64,000 bases of DNA from Mytilus trossulus (Eukaryota > Mollusca > Bivalvia > Mytilida > Mytilidae): the NCBI RefSeq assembly GCF_036588685.1, contig NC_086374.1, positions 25,474,886 to 25,538,885 of the forward strand. Reading direction: 5' to 3'. Position 1 is the stretch's first letter. Each line of letters begins with the position of its first letter. Below the pieces are notes generated by a model. That model worked only from the letters and a program-made list of their open reading frames with translations. It searched no databases and was not told where the DNA came from. Both the position numbers and the translations under genes were made by a program. Shown here one piece after another: positions 1-10,659 of the stretch.

Positions 1-468
1 ATATATAGACTACTGTCTTGTACACATTTATTCAAGTCAATTTCTACTCGTATTATGACATTACACAAGGTAATGATTTTCTCAGACTGTTTATGACTCC
101 TTTACTCTACATTTGTTGGATATGCATTGATGGCTACTTTGTTCTGGAAGAACATTATTAAATTAGTTGTCAATAACATTGAACTAAGCTTTCAGTAACC
201 ACACTGTCTTTATAGGTATTGTTTTATATTTGTTGTATTATGTGCTTTGTATTGATCTCTTAGAGTTAAGACATTTACAACTGACTTCTGGGGTAATATT
301 TCACTCATGTAATCAAATCCCTTATGTGGATGACTTGAAAGTTATTCATTTTTCAGACTTTATCACTACTTTTGAGATAAAACATGATGCATTGATCAAA
401 ACATTCTTTACATCCTATCCATGAACATATGAAACTTGATATAAACAAGAATGTGCTGCAGTACACGG
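1..468. other. AT-rich sequence, no gene seen
   Basis: I see no coding signature and no repeat that I can match inside the window. The open frames here are short and low in information, as expected by chance in AT-rich DNA. Confidence 0.5.
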
Positions 469-890
469 ATGCCCCACTCGCACTATCATTTTCTATGTTT
501 AGTGGACCGTGAAATTGGAATAAATTCTCTAATTTTGCATTAAAATTAGAATGATGTTATCAAAGGGAACATGTACACTAAGCTTCAAGTTGATTGGACT
601 TCTACTTTATCAAAAACTACCTTGACCAAAAACTTTAACCTGAAATTTGCACTATCATTTTCTATGTTCAGTGAACCGTAAAATTGGGGTCAAAACTCTA
701 ATTTGGCATTTAAATAAGAAAGATCATATCATAGGGCACATGTATACTAAGTTTCAAGTTGATTGGACTTCAACTTCATCAAAAACTACCTTGACCAAAA
801 ACTTTAACCTGAAGCGGGACAGACGGACGGACGAACAGAGGCACAGACCAGAAAATCTAATGCCCCTCTACTATCGTAGGTGGGGCATAA
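469..890 (+). repeat. Dimeric dispersed repeat with terminal hairpin
   Basis: Two head-to-tail copies of a ~169-bp unit are visible; CACTATCATTTTCTATGTT occurs at 481 and again at 650. Each unit carries AAGTTGATTGGACTTC followed by a stretch rich in ACCTTGACCAAAAACTTTAACC. After the second unit comes a GACGGACGGACG-type tail (about 815-850) and then a short inverted repeat, TGCCCC...GGGGCA, at 861-886. TGCCCC is also present at the left edge near 470. I recognise this type of sequence as a common bivalve interspersed repeat, but cannot assign a class; SINE-like or MITE-like are both possible. Confidence 0.65.
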
Positions 891-1029
891 ACATAATAAG
901 TTTAAAGAACATCAGTCAAGCACATGGTAAGTGATACGACTGGTGTCACAAGTAGATCTCTGAGGAACTTAAGTTTACCCCTGGTTTTGTTCTCTCTCTA
1001 TGGCAATGGTATTGAATTGTAATAAAGAC

Positions 1030-1110
1030 TTTTAAGACATGGTATTGTCAGTTTACTTTTGATCTATGAGTTTGAATGTCACTCTGGTATCGTTCCCCCT
1101 CTTTAATTGT
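1030..1110 (+). repeat. Fragment of 3'-tail repeat (family Y)
   Basis: Short copy of a family whose best copies are at 7,078-7,268 and 33,497-33,766. It holds the diagnostic order of GACATGGTATTGTCAG, TATGAGTTTGAATGTC and a T/C-rich end. A related tail lies at the 3' end of the reverse transcriptase element at 11.2 kb, so the family may be RT-element tails. Confidence 0.5.
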
Positions 1111-1254
1111 GCTCTCATGAAGCATGACGTATACAAAACCTTCTCAAAGATTAATAGAAAAACAATTACAAAGTGTTTTAATATTTCACTTTCCTGTATA
1201 TTGAAGATGTCCATTACCTCAGTAAACCACGTTCCAACGAATGCTTGTGTAGCC

Positions 1255-1405
1255 TAATGGAATTTAGATTAAGAATTATTCCGACGATAGAAGGTCATCT
1301 TAATACTTTGATCTTTTCCTGGATATTGACTCAGATAGACGATTTCAAACTAGAATATATGACAAATGCAATGACTTCAACTTTCTAACTGTCAACTGTT
1401 AATTT
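1255..1405 (+). pseudogene. Reverse transcriptase fragment
   Basis: The plus strand reads LDIDSDRRFQTRIYDKCNDF and then NF before losing frame. This matches the block just downstream of the catalytic YIDD motif in the RT relic at 11.4-12.7 kb, which has LNTKIYDKRDDFNFPIVNF. Only about 30 codons survive, with no catalytic motif, so this is a dead fragment of the same retroelement family. Confidence 0.6.
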
Positions 1406-1629
1406 CCCAGCAGTAACACATTCTCGGGTTTTCATATATAACACGTGTAATTGATATATTTTGCACTGTATGATTACACTATATGGACTGCATTGCATAA
1501 GTTTGACGAAAACATTAACAAATAGCTTCACATAAATCTCTATAAAGAACTATGTTTAGCCGGGTACTGTTTATGTTTGACTATAAACATATTTCTCAAA
1601 TTCTTACAATACTGACAGTCATCGAAGGA

Positions 1630-3950
1630 AGTAGATTTATAATTTGATACACCAGACGCGCGTTTCGTCTATATAAGATTCGTCAGTGACGCTCAGTTCA
1701 ATATAGTTCGGAATCCAAACAAGTATAAAGTTGGAGAGCATTGAGGACCCGAAATTCCCCAAAATTGTGCCTCATACGGCTTAGGTAATCTATGCATAGG
1801 ATAAGAAAACCCTTAGTATTTCGAATAATACATACTTTGCAAACATTTAATTTATAAAAATGACCTTATAATTGATATTCATGGCAACAACGAAGTGCTG
1901 ACAACTGAAATGGTGATACGCTCCAGGAATCCTGAAGCAGCCACAGTGGCATCGACCAAGTGGTGTAAATAGTTATCAAAGGTACCAGGCGAATAATTTG
2001 ATACGCCAGACGCATGTTTTGTCTATTTAAGACTTGTCAGTGACGCTCAGTTCAAAATAGTTTCAAAACCAAACAAGTATAAAGTTGATGAGCATTGAGG
2101 ACCCAAAAGTCCCCCAAAATGTGCCTCAAACGTATAAGGTAATCTATGTCTAGGATAAAAAAAACTTAACATTTCGAATAATTCATACTTTGCAAAATAA
2201 CTAATTTATAAATATGACCATATGATTTAAATTCATGTCAACACCGAAGTGATGACTACTGGGCTGTTGATACCCTAGGGAACGAAGCGTCTACCCGAAG
2301 TGGTGGAAATAGTTATCAAAGGTACCAAACTAATAATTTGACACACCAGACGCGTGTTTCGTCTACACAAGACTCGTCAGTAACGTTCAGTTCAAAATAG
2401 TTTGAACAACAAACAAGTATAAAGTTGAAGAGCATTTAGGACCCCTAATTCCCCGAAAAAGTGCCTAATACGGCTAAGGTAATAAATGCCTCGGATAAGA
2501 AATCCTTAGTATTTCAAATAGTTCATTCTTTTGCCAACATTTAATTGATGAAAATGACCATATAAAGGATATTCATGTCAACACCAAAGTGGTGGCTACA
2601 GAACTGGTGATACCCTCGGGGACGAAACGTTCACTAGCAGTGGCATCGACAAAGTGATGTTATTAATTATCAAAAGTACCTGACTTATAATATGATACAC
2701 CAGACGCGCGTTTCGTCTACATAACTCTCATCAGCGTCGCTCAGTTCAAAGTAGTAGGAACACAGAACAAGTTTAAAGTTGAAGAGCATTTGAGGACACA
2801 CAATTTCAAATACAATTTGCCGAATACAGCTTAGTTAATCTTTACCTGGGGTAATACAATACTTAGTATTTCGAATAATTCATACTCTTCCAGACATTTA
2901 ATTTATAGAAATAACAATACAATTTATATTCATGTCAACACCGAATTGTGTCAGCTGGACTGGTGACACCCCCGGGACGAATAGTCCACTAGAAGTGGGA
3001 TCGACCGAATGGTGTAAATAGTTATCAAAAGTACCCGACTTATAATTTGATACGTCTGATGCGCTATTCGTCTACACAAGACTCTTCAGTGACGCGCAGT
3101 ACAAATTTAATGTAAAAAAAAATACAATATAATTGATATTCATGTCAACACCAAAGTGCTGACTACTGATGAAATGGTGATACGCTCTGGGTATCCTAAA
3201 TCAGTCACAGTGGCATCGTGATAACATCGGGGACGAAGCGTTCAACAGCAATGACACCGACCCAGTAAGGTAAATAGTTATCAAAGGAACAGACTTATAA
3301 TTTTACACATCAGACACGCGTTTTATCTTCATCGGACTCGTCAGTGACGTCCAGTTCCAAATAGTTAGAAAACCAATCAAGTATAAAGTTGGAGAGCATT
3401 TAGGACCCAAAATTCCCCAAACATATGCCTCAACCGCTAAGGTAATCTATGCCTGGGATACTCTAAATATGTCGAATAGTTCATACTTTGCAAACATTTC
3501 ATTGATAAAAATGACCATATAATTGACATTCTTGTCAACAATGCAGTGCTGACGATTGAGCTGGTGATACCCACAGGGACGAAAAGTTCACTAGCAGTGG
3601 CATCGACCCAGTGGTGTAAAAGGCACCAGACTTTTAATTTGATACAAGTATAATGTTGAAGAGCATTTAGGACCCAAAACTGCAAAATATTGTGCCAAAT
3701 GCGGCTAAGGTAATCCATGCCTGGGATAAGAAAATCCTTAGTTTTTCGAATAATTCATACTTTTAAAAATGTCTAATTTATAAAAAATGACCATATAATT
3801 TATATTCATGTCAACACCGAAGTGATGACTACTGGACTGGTGATACCCTCGTGGGATCGACTTAGTGGTGTAAATAGTTATCAAAAGTACCAGACTTATT
3901 TGATACGCCAGACGCGCATTTTGTCTACATAATTCCTGCGTCACACATCA
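1630..3950 (-). repeat. Array of ~350-bp repeat, minus orientation, about 7 copies
   Basis: The core CCAGACGCGCGTTTCGTCTA, followed by a GACT(C)GTCAGTGACGCTCAG-type block, recurs near 1,652, 2,006, 2,346, 2,700, 3,056, 3,310 and 3,908. Spacing is mostly 340-356 bp, with shortened units after 3.06 kb. Each unit also has a GTTATCAAAGGTACC block, an AAGTATAAAGTTGAAGAGCATT block and a GTCAACACCGAAGTG block. Copies are diverged from one another, so the array is not recent. The family recurs in plus orientation at 4.5, 19.0, 25.8 and 61.7 kb. It is characteristic of mussel DNA; no encoded protein is visible. Confidence 0.85.
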
Positions 3951-4530
3951 GCGTATAGCACCGGGTGTGTCCTAAAACCATGTACGTTTTGTTGGTAATA
4001 ATCTTATATATCATTGCAGTAACACATGTCTAGGTCATAAACATATATCTTGGGTATTTCAAAGCTCCATTTTTTTTATCATGTGGTTTCTATAGAATAT
4101 TTTTGAAACTTAGTTACTAAAGCTTGACCACAGATAAAAAAAAAAGAGGTGAACATTTGATTGGTTATCTTCCAGTAATGGTTAAATTTCATATGCAATG
4201 AAATGTTATGTGATTTTGTTCTCTATAGTACTGGACAGAAGAAAACTTTACTCATGCAAAATATTCTTTAATTTGAAAAAAAAAGATAAATTCTGCACAA
4301 TTTTGTTGAAAAGTGCAAATTAAACAAAGACTAATAGGGGAAAATCAATGGTGATATTACACCAGAATACGTTTTTGATATGCACGGGTGCGTTTTATAC
4401 GTTCACGGAGCGCTGAAACTACCCCGGGCATATGTTAAAAACACGCCCCGCATGCGTCCAAGTAAAAGTATCATGTCGGCGTTACACATTGGCATATATA
4501 CCGGCTTGCACCAGACGTACAGAGAAAATT
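3951..4530. other. Spacer between the two inverted repeat arrays
   Basis: I find no gene. A locally GC-richer patch lies at about 4,350-4,520, with CCCCGGG, ACGCCCCGCATGCGTCC and ACCGGCTTGCACC, in contrast to the AT-rich surroundings. It could be the edge of another element, but I cannot match it elsewhere in the window. Confidence 0.4.
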
Positions 4531-5645
4531 GACAAAATTTACAAAACTTAGAATTTTACAAAAAATCTAAGGACTTTCTTATCACAGGAATAGATTACAT
4601 TGGTCGTATTTGGCAAAACGTTTTGGAAGTTCGGGTCCTCAATGCTCTTTAACATTGTACTTGGGTGGTTTGTCGTATTAAATTACCGTATAGCGGGTTA
4701 TTTTCGCGGGTGTAAAATTTCGCGATTTTCATTGAACAAGGTATACGAAATATTTTGGCGGTTATTATTTTGGCGGATTAAAAACTTTTATTAATACCTT
4801 TGTATGTACACTTTTAATTTGGCGGATTTTATTTTGGCGATTAAGTTCTGTCCGCGAAAATAAGCGAAAATTTGCACCCCGCGAAAATAACCCGCTATAC
4901 GGTATAATCTTGGTACCTTTGATTACTATTTACATCACTGGGTCGATGCCACTGCTGGTTGACGTTTCGTCCGTGAGGAAATCACAAGCCCAGTAGTCAG
5001 TACTTCGGTGTTGAAATGAATATCAATTATATGGTCATTTTTATAAATTTCCTGTGTACAAAACTTTGAAATTTACACAAAATTAATGACTTTCTTATCA
5101 CAGGAATAGATTTCTTTAGCCGTATTTGGATCAACGTTTTGGAATTTTGGGTCGTCAATGCTCTTCAACTTTGTACTTGTTTGGTTTGATAACTATTTTC
5201 ATCTGAGAGTCACTGGTGAGTCTTATGTAGACGAAACGCGCGTCTGGCGTATTAAATATCCGCCTGGTACCTTTGATAACTATTTACACCACTGGGTCGA
5301 TGCCCCTGCGTGTGGACGTTTCGTCACGTGGGTATCACCAGCCCAGTAGTCAGCACTTCGATGTTGACATGAATATCAATTTTATGGTCATATTTATAAA
5401 TTTCCTGTTCACAAAACTTTGAATTTTACAAAAAAAAATAAGGACTTTCTTATCCCAGTTATAGATAACCTCAGCCGTATTTGGCACAACGTTTAAAATA
5501 TTGGATCCTCAATGCTCAACAACTTTGTACTAATTTGGTTTTATAACTAATTTGATCTGAGCGTTACTCATGAGTCTTATGTAGACGAAACGCGCGTCTA
5601 GCGTATTGAATTATAATCCTGGAACCTTTGATAACTAATATCATC
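4531..5645 (+). repeat. Array of ~350-bp repeat, plus orientation, about 3 copies
   Basis: Same family as the 1.6-3.9 kb array but inverted. GAGTCTTATGTAGACGAAAC and the adjacent CGCGTCTGGCG occur near 5,219 and 5,577. GGTACCTTTGAT with ACTATTTACA(T/C)CACTGGGTCGA occurs near 4,913 and 5,269. The first unit has a MITE inserted at 4,686-4,902. The two opposite arrays form a very long imperfect inverted repeat with a ~0.6-kb spacer. Confidence 0.85.
4686..4902. mobile_element. 217-bp MITE with ~40-bp terminal inverted repeats
   Basis: The ends are CCGTATAGCGGGTTATTTTC and its reverse complement GAAAATAACCCGCTATACGG. Complementarity continues inward through CGCGGGTG(T)AAA(A)TTTCGCG with only small interruptions. 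The element is flanked on both sides by TA (4,684-4,685 and 4,903-4,904). Removing it plus one TA gives ATTAAATTATAATC, which is the sequence of uninterrupted copies of the host repeat, so the boundaries are supported by an inferred empty site. TA duplication and long inverted ends point to a non-autonomous Tc1/mariner-type element (family knowledge). It has no coding capacity; the interior has repeated TTTTGGCGG blocks. Confidence 0.9.
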
Positions 5646-5686
5646 AAAAAAACATTAATCGACAATATATTTGTTGAGTTTGAGGG

Positions 5687-5944
5687 ATGGATATGTCATC
5701 AGACAATATCCGAAGGCCACCAATGGGTCGTCAAGCAGAATATGCTTACCTTGTATACGCAACCAAACAAGTTTTTTTAAGTGTATGCGATCCCCTCAGT
5801 TGTTTTTTTTCATTTTGTGATTTAAGTGTATCAAACATCAGTGGACTGCAGTACCTTTATCATTCAACATGTTCATTTCAACTAATGTGCGAATTCATCA
5901 ATAGCTTTTTCAATTTGTCTAAAAAAAAATATTTCTTCGCATAA
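5687..5944 (+). CDS. Doubtful small ORF, unrecognised
   Basis: An ATG-started frame reads MDMSSDNIRRPPMGRQAEYA and continues to about residue 28 with mixed composition. It then becomes a Phe/Ser/Leu-rich run after a poly-T stretch (CAAACAAGTTTTTTTAAG). The first ~28 codons look more protein-like than the rest. A first exon ending at the AAACAA|GT boundary is conceivable but unproven. I recognise no domain. It directly follows the ~350-bp repeat array, and it may be chance. Confidence 0.12.
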   Translation: MDMSSDNIRRPPMGRQAEYAYLVYATKQVFLSVCDPLSCFFSFCDLSVSNISGLQYLYHSTCSFQLMCEFINSFFNLSKKKYFFA

Positions 5945-6681
5945 AATCTTCATTGAATTCTAATTATAAGGGGAATATGTCGACCCTTCACTCATTGTAA
6001 AATACGAAAAGATTTAACCAACAATCTAACTAATTTTTTTCTCAAGAGCTGTGGTCGGTAATTTTATCTAGAGGAGCAATTTGGTGACCTTATTGTACAT
6101 ATTTTTTTTTGACTTTTACATACTTCGACGCACAACGCGGCGACACTCCTACTTGTCAAAGCTTGGCAGCCAGGGTGCTCGTATTGCCTTATCGTCTAGC
6201 TTGAATTTATTATCCTGGTCAATTGGCCGTTATTCGCCTGCGCGTCTGCGTCTAGTTGGTTTTTATGATCCAGGTTAATGGTAATTTTTTCGTTTAAAGG
6301 AATTACCGGCTTGTCTAGATCGTCAAATGACAATTTGTTCTTTCGTTGGCATCAACACCCTGGAAAACCCTATTAAATTTAGATTAATGAGTTATATGAT
6401 AAAAATATAAAGCACCCCAAAACATGTTAACAAAAATATCAAAGAAAATCTTTCAAGAACACAATACAAATTGTCCGATGATTCATGTGTTAAATTGAAG
6501 ATTGTGTTTGGAGAAGGGGCTTACTCCTCTGTATTGTAAGCACTAGGGCACTAAAATTCATAATTTAGTTCAAGTTATTACATATAGATATAGGTACAAT
6601 CTCTTTTCTTAGTACATGTGGTTTACTTAGTAACAGAAACAGCAATATGCACTATTTGCATTGAAAACAACGTAAATATAA

Positions 6682-6875
6682 AAAAAGAAGATGTGGTATG
6701 ATTGTCAATGAGACAACTATCCACAAAAGACCAAAATGACACAAACATTAATAACTACAGGTCACTGTACGGCCTTCAATAATGAGCAAAGCCCATACCT
6801 CATAGTCAGCTATAAAAGGCCCCGATAAGACAATTTAAAACAATTTAAACGAGAAAACTAACGGCCTTATTTATG
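6682..6875 (+). repeat. Dispersed repeat (family Z)
   Basis: Begins AAGAAGATGTGGTATGATTG, then CAATGAGACAACTATCCA, then TACGGCCTTCAA, then AGTCAGCTATAAAAGGCCCC, and ends near ACGGCCTTATTTAT. Matching copies, whole or partial and on both strands, lie near 19.55, 19.9, 41.7, 42.0, 48.5, 51.4, 53.9 and 57.0 kb. It is non-coding and its class is not determined. Confidence 0.75.
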
Positions 6876-7077
6876 TAAGTTTATCGTATATTTTTGTGAA
6901 TGTGTATACGGTAGAAATATTTGGATTGTTTTTCAAAACAGATTTATGCAAGGGATGCTTTTTTTGGTATGGGGGGAAATTTTTACCTATATTATACAGT
7001 TATAAATATAATAGTGAATCTAAAATACTTTATTTATTCATGCAGCTGTAAAAATTCAGAACAAAGCTTCTTTGAAA

Positions 7078-7268
7078 GGAGCACCTGAGATCACCCCTAG
7101 TTTTTGGTGGGGTTCGTGTTGTTTATTCTTTAGTTTTCTATGTTGTTTCATGTGTATTATTGTTTGTCTGTTTGTATTTTTCATTTTTAGCCATGGCGTT
7201 GTCAGTTTGTTTTAGATTTTTGAGTTTGACTGTCCCTTTGGTATCTTTCGTCCCTCTTTTGTACTTAA
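7078..7268 (+). repeat. 3'-tail repeat (family Y), well preserved
   Basis: Starts GGAGCACCTGAGATCACCCC, runs through TTTTTGGTGGGGTTCGTGTT, AGCCATGGCGTTGTCAG and GAGTTTGACTGTCCCTTTGG, and ends TTTCGTCCCTCTTTTG. It is nearly identical to the copy at 33,569-33,766. The piece GTGCTCCGGAAGGGTAAGCA, on the opposite strand at 11.18 kb, is the upstream end of the same family and lies at the 3' end of the RT relic. I infer that these are truncated tails of that retroelement family. Confidence 0.7.
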
Positions 7269-7269
7269 T

Positions 7270-8150
7270 ATTCAAAATATTATATTACAATAGAACAACA
7301 TAAGGTGAGTTATTTATCTATTACATAAAAATAATATGCATGTATATACTAGTATATATAAATGGTTGCTTTTCAGAATGATGTAATATTATAGACTTGA
7401 GAGGAAATATCGTAAAGACTATGGCTGAAACTCTACACATTTAGGCAAAGTTAATGTATTCTGTATTTGTGTAAAAAACAATAAACAAATACCCCCCCCC
7501 CCCTTTTCCCAAAAAAATCCTAAACTAACAAAATGTGCATCAGTTATAGTCGTTAGAGACTAGTATGGTGTGGCCAAACTACAGCATAGAAACTTTTATG
7601 TTTTTAATATTTCCTTTTATAAATTTATAAAGAATGACATTAAATTTACTGTTGTATATTGCCTTAGTGAGAGCTTTCGAAATATTCAATGCAATAAGTC
7701 AAATGTATTATATTTTTACAGTTAAAGAAGTAAATATAATGAAATCTCGAAAAATTCGCGCAATATTACAGTACGTTTTTTGTATTGAACATTATCCAAT
7801 TGGTATCAATTCATGACACAAAATCACTGAGCTCACACGAAAAAAAAAAGAACAGAAAGGGAAAATCACTTTAGTTACTGTTTTATATCATCATTTCAAA
7901 GTCAAAGAAAGGGCTTCACTATTGTGTAAAAACTTTTCTTTCATGGCAGTTTTTAAAAGACAGCCCATATCACTTGTTTTAAAGGGATTCCAGTTAGATA
8001 CAAGGCGGCAAAAAGGCAATAAGCACGCTTCAAAACTATAAGTTTTTAAAAAGAAAATATAATTTGTTTCGTCTCAATGCAAACACTATTCATATATACA
8101 ATGGTCACGTCCTTTCAATCTGGTTTTGAAGTTTAAGTAACTGTCCGTTC
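7270..8150. other. Intergenic, downstream of receptor gene 1
   Basis: AT-rich with a 12-bp C run at 7,492-7,503. No canonical AATAAA poly(A) signal is evident on the minus strand close to the receptor stop at 8,158. No gene or repeat is recognised. Confidence 0.4.
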
Positions 8151-8157
8151 CAGGCGC

Positions 8158-9384
8158 TTATGCCATTCCCTGTGCAACATCAATGATGAACATTAAATTA
8201 CCAGCAATGAATGCCACAATGTAAAATATAAGTGAAATTGTATCAAACGTTTTTGAGACATCTTGCCAAGTGATTTTCTTTGTATCACCATTGAATGCTA
8301 TGCAATGATCAACTTTCTCCTCATTTCCAAGATCATGAACTTTATTTTTTTCTCGGAAACAAAGCTGGTATAAAACGATTTTCTTCATCCAATTCGGAAT
8401 TTGCTCATCATCACTTCTGTAATAAAATCTAGAGCTCACGATGATGGATCCTACAATTAAACCACTCATAACAAGATCAATCATAAGAGTTACACAAATT
8501 GCAGAAAGTCGCGGTACAGCGGATGCTGGAAGTAGTCCTTGTGCAATCGTGAGAAATACTACTACAGCTAATAAAAGAGTAACTGAAAATCCAAACCTTT
8601 CTCCTGACTCTGTCGGTAACAGAAAAACACCGATGTTCAGAAGTGCAAGAAAAATAACCGGAATTATCAATGTCATGAGTAAAAACATTGGACGTCTCTT
8701 AAAGTGGAAGGTATATGTTACCGTTGGTGTTATGGTGTTAGATACATTAACTGACGTTTTACTTAGTTCCCATTCACTATTCGTAGAATATGATGATGTA
8801 TGAACGGTAGAAAGTGGCGAATTGAAAGAAATGTCGAAAGTAGAAAATCCCCATGCTATAATTTGCATAGAACACACTTGTGTATCAAATGGAAAATAGG
8901 TAATATCAATATCGCATGTGAACTTCAAGTTTTGTGCTGGAAGCCATTTAACTTGTCCGTCATAAAGTACATACAATGATAAATCATCTGGATTGAAAAT
9001 GGAGAATTCTTTAGCACTGTTTGAATTAATCAACGGAGGTTTCCATATAGCATCAGCTGGTAATATAACATACCATGCATTGTCGTAATCGGTTGTAGTC
9101 CATATCATACTGTTATCTGTCCAAACAACATCAAAATAACCAGTCATTGAAACTGTTCCTTCAACTGCATTTATTTCATGTAAGTTTATTATAACAAATT
9201 GTATAGTAATAACTGTAGGATCGTCAAGATCTACCTCAGGTCTTAAGTATTTGTTATGTCCAGATGTAAGGTTTTGGTACAAAGTGTTCATCACATTAAA
9301 AGATGCTGCATCGGTGAGAGTAAAAAACAATACACATATAAATGCTGCTGTGCAATTGGCTTTTTTATTGTACTTTGATCCCAT
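8158..9384 (-). CDS. Nicotinic acetylcholine receptor-like subunit (Cys-loop channel), non-alpha, gene 1
   Basis: Complete 408-residue subunit in one open frame. A hydrophobic signal peptide (residues ~11-27) is followed by the extracellular ligand-binding domain. The Cys-loop is C157-C171, enclosing the ITYFPFDTQ signature. Loop B tryptophan is W178. Membrane segments are at ~233-256, 265-285, 295-318 and 382-403. The cytoplasmic loop is short (~60 residues) and ends in an ITWQDVSKTFD helix. Such subunits form pentameric ligand-gated channels in the plasma membrane. The pore helix starts GER: glutamate at -1' suggests cation conduction. T6' and L9' are kept, but 2' is Gly and 19'-20' are Gln-Gly instead of a charged ring. 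There is no vicinal CC in loop C, loop A reads WKPPLIN rather than the usual WxPDxxxYN, and the loop D tryptophan position is tyrosine (Y83). Its closest neighbour by sequence is the gene at 14,174. Ligand and assembly partners are unknown. The ATG precedes the signal peptide directly; an intron in the 5' leader cannot be excluded. Confidence 0.95.
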   Translation of the reverse strand: MGSKYNKKANCTAAFICVLFFTLTDAASFNVMNTLYQNLTSGHNKYLRPEVDLDDPTVITIQFVIINLHEINAVEGTVSMTGYFDVVWTDNSMIWTTTDYDNAWYVILPADAIWKPPLINSNSAKEFSIFNPDDLSLYVLYDGQVKWLPAQNLKFTCDIDITYFPFDTQVCSMQIIAWGFSTFDISFNSPLSTVHTSSYSTNSEWELSKTSVNVSNTITPTVTYTFHFKRRPMFLLMTLIIPVIFLALLNIGVFLLPTESGERFGFSVTLLLAVVVFLTIAQGLLPASAVPRLSAICVTLMIDLVMSGLIVGSIIVSSRFYYRSDDEQIPNWMKKIVLYQLCFREKNKVHDLGNEEKVDHCIAFNGDTKKITWQDVSKTFDTISLIFYIVAFIAGNLMFIIDVAQGMA

Positions 9385-10235
9385 CGTGGTATAATATTTT
9401 TTTCTTCAACTGTTACGTTCACCTGGTTTTAAGTTCCTTTAATTTGGAATGACCAAGTATATATTTCGAAATGTAATTTGGAGATTAAATATTAATGACT
9501 TGTTCGTGACTAGAACATAATAACCACTGGATTAAATCATAAATATATTTTCATTGGAACAAACGATACATAAATATATATATGTTGACCATTTAAAATC
9601 AAAGTTACTTTATAAAATTTAAAGTGGCGTAATGCAAATGATTCTCTTGCATTTCTTTTGTTTGTCAAAATACTGTTGTAAAACAAACATAATGTTTAAA
9701 CGAAAGTTTAAAGTTATAAGGTGAATTTAGTCTGTATTTTTTTAACACAAGGACGACATTAAAAGTCTTTTATCCTTTGCATAAGTTCAAAATCAAAGCT
9801 CAATTTATGTAATTTGAGTTACAACAATGTCTATATCATGTTCTTTATATAATTCACGACATTTTGCATACAATCCCAAAGGAAACACCAAACCAGTTAA
9901 GTAATCTATATTCCTGGTTATGAACCAGTATACATGTTCAAAATTGCTATACGAATGCGTTTTCTTGCTTATCTATTCATATTCATATGTATGTTCAGAA
10001 AGGGTCGTATGCAAAGAGTAAAATCATTAAAATACTGCAAACAATAGTCTTCAGAGATCATTCAGATGGTTTATTTTCTAAAATCCGCACGAAATACTGA
10101 TACACGAAAACGAACCCTTTCATTGTTAATTGATTCTTTCGGACAATTGCAATTTGGGTGTGCAACTAATTCTCGATTAACATACCTTCGTATAATTAAA
10201 GGGTATGTATTTTTATATCTTATAAAAAAAATCTT
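9385..10235. other. Upstream region of receptor gene 1
   Basis: AT-rich spacer that should contain the promoter of the minus-strand receptor gene. I see no clear TATA box or conserved block shared with the region upstream of the 14,174-15,436 gene, apart from a similar start context (ATA.CC(A/G)CGATGG versus ATATACCATGG). Confidence 0.3.
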
Positions 10236-10470
10236 ACCTAAGTTACCAGCTTTTAATTTTGTTAGTAAAACTCGCATATCGTCTTCAACAGACTCATCAG
10301 TGAGGTTCGGATAAAAAGGTAAAAGGTAAAATGAAGTACAAATTATGAGAAGTCCCAAAATTATTTTTTGTCAAACACAGCAATAGTTCATGTCAACACA
10401 TGAATACTTACTCCTGAGCTAATGATAACTGGGTTTACTTTCATTAGCAGTGGCATCAACCCAGTTGTTG
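10236..10470 (-). repeat. Old diverged copy of the ~350-bp repeat
   Basis: The order matches the minus-orientation units at 1.6-3.9 kb: CGTCTTCAACAGACTCATCAGTGAGG, then GTACAAATTATGAGAAG, ATGTCAACAC, CTCCTGAGCTAATGATAACTG, and finally AGCAGTGGCATCAACCCAGT. It is much more diverged than the arrayed copies, with small deletions, so it is probably an older insertion. Confidence 0.65.
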
Positions 10471-10659
10471 TAAACAAAACTCATTACCTTCTATTTTTTT
10501 TTCTTAATAAATAATAAAGATTAGTCAATATGTATTATCATGAATGCTTAAAGAACATAGGTTAACAGATAATCATACGAAAATAATTAATTGCGATTGT
10601 ACTCAATGTGAGATGAGGATGTGAAGTTGCTACATAAACTGTAGAACTCGCAGAATAAA

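Noticed and set aside
3437-3944. Minus-strand frames of 93 and 68 codons
   Set aside because: Lie inside units of the ~350-bp repeat; similar frames appear in other copies as a product of the repeat sequence.
6120-6360. GC-richer patch with possible minus-strand coding (KAIRAPWLPSFDK)
   Set aside because: Frames are short and broken by stops, with no recognisable motif; left as unexplained non-coding sequence.
8441-8803. 120-codon plus-strand frame
   Set aside because: Antisense shadow of the receptor gene on the minus strand; the opposite strand has full family similarity.
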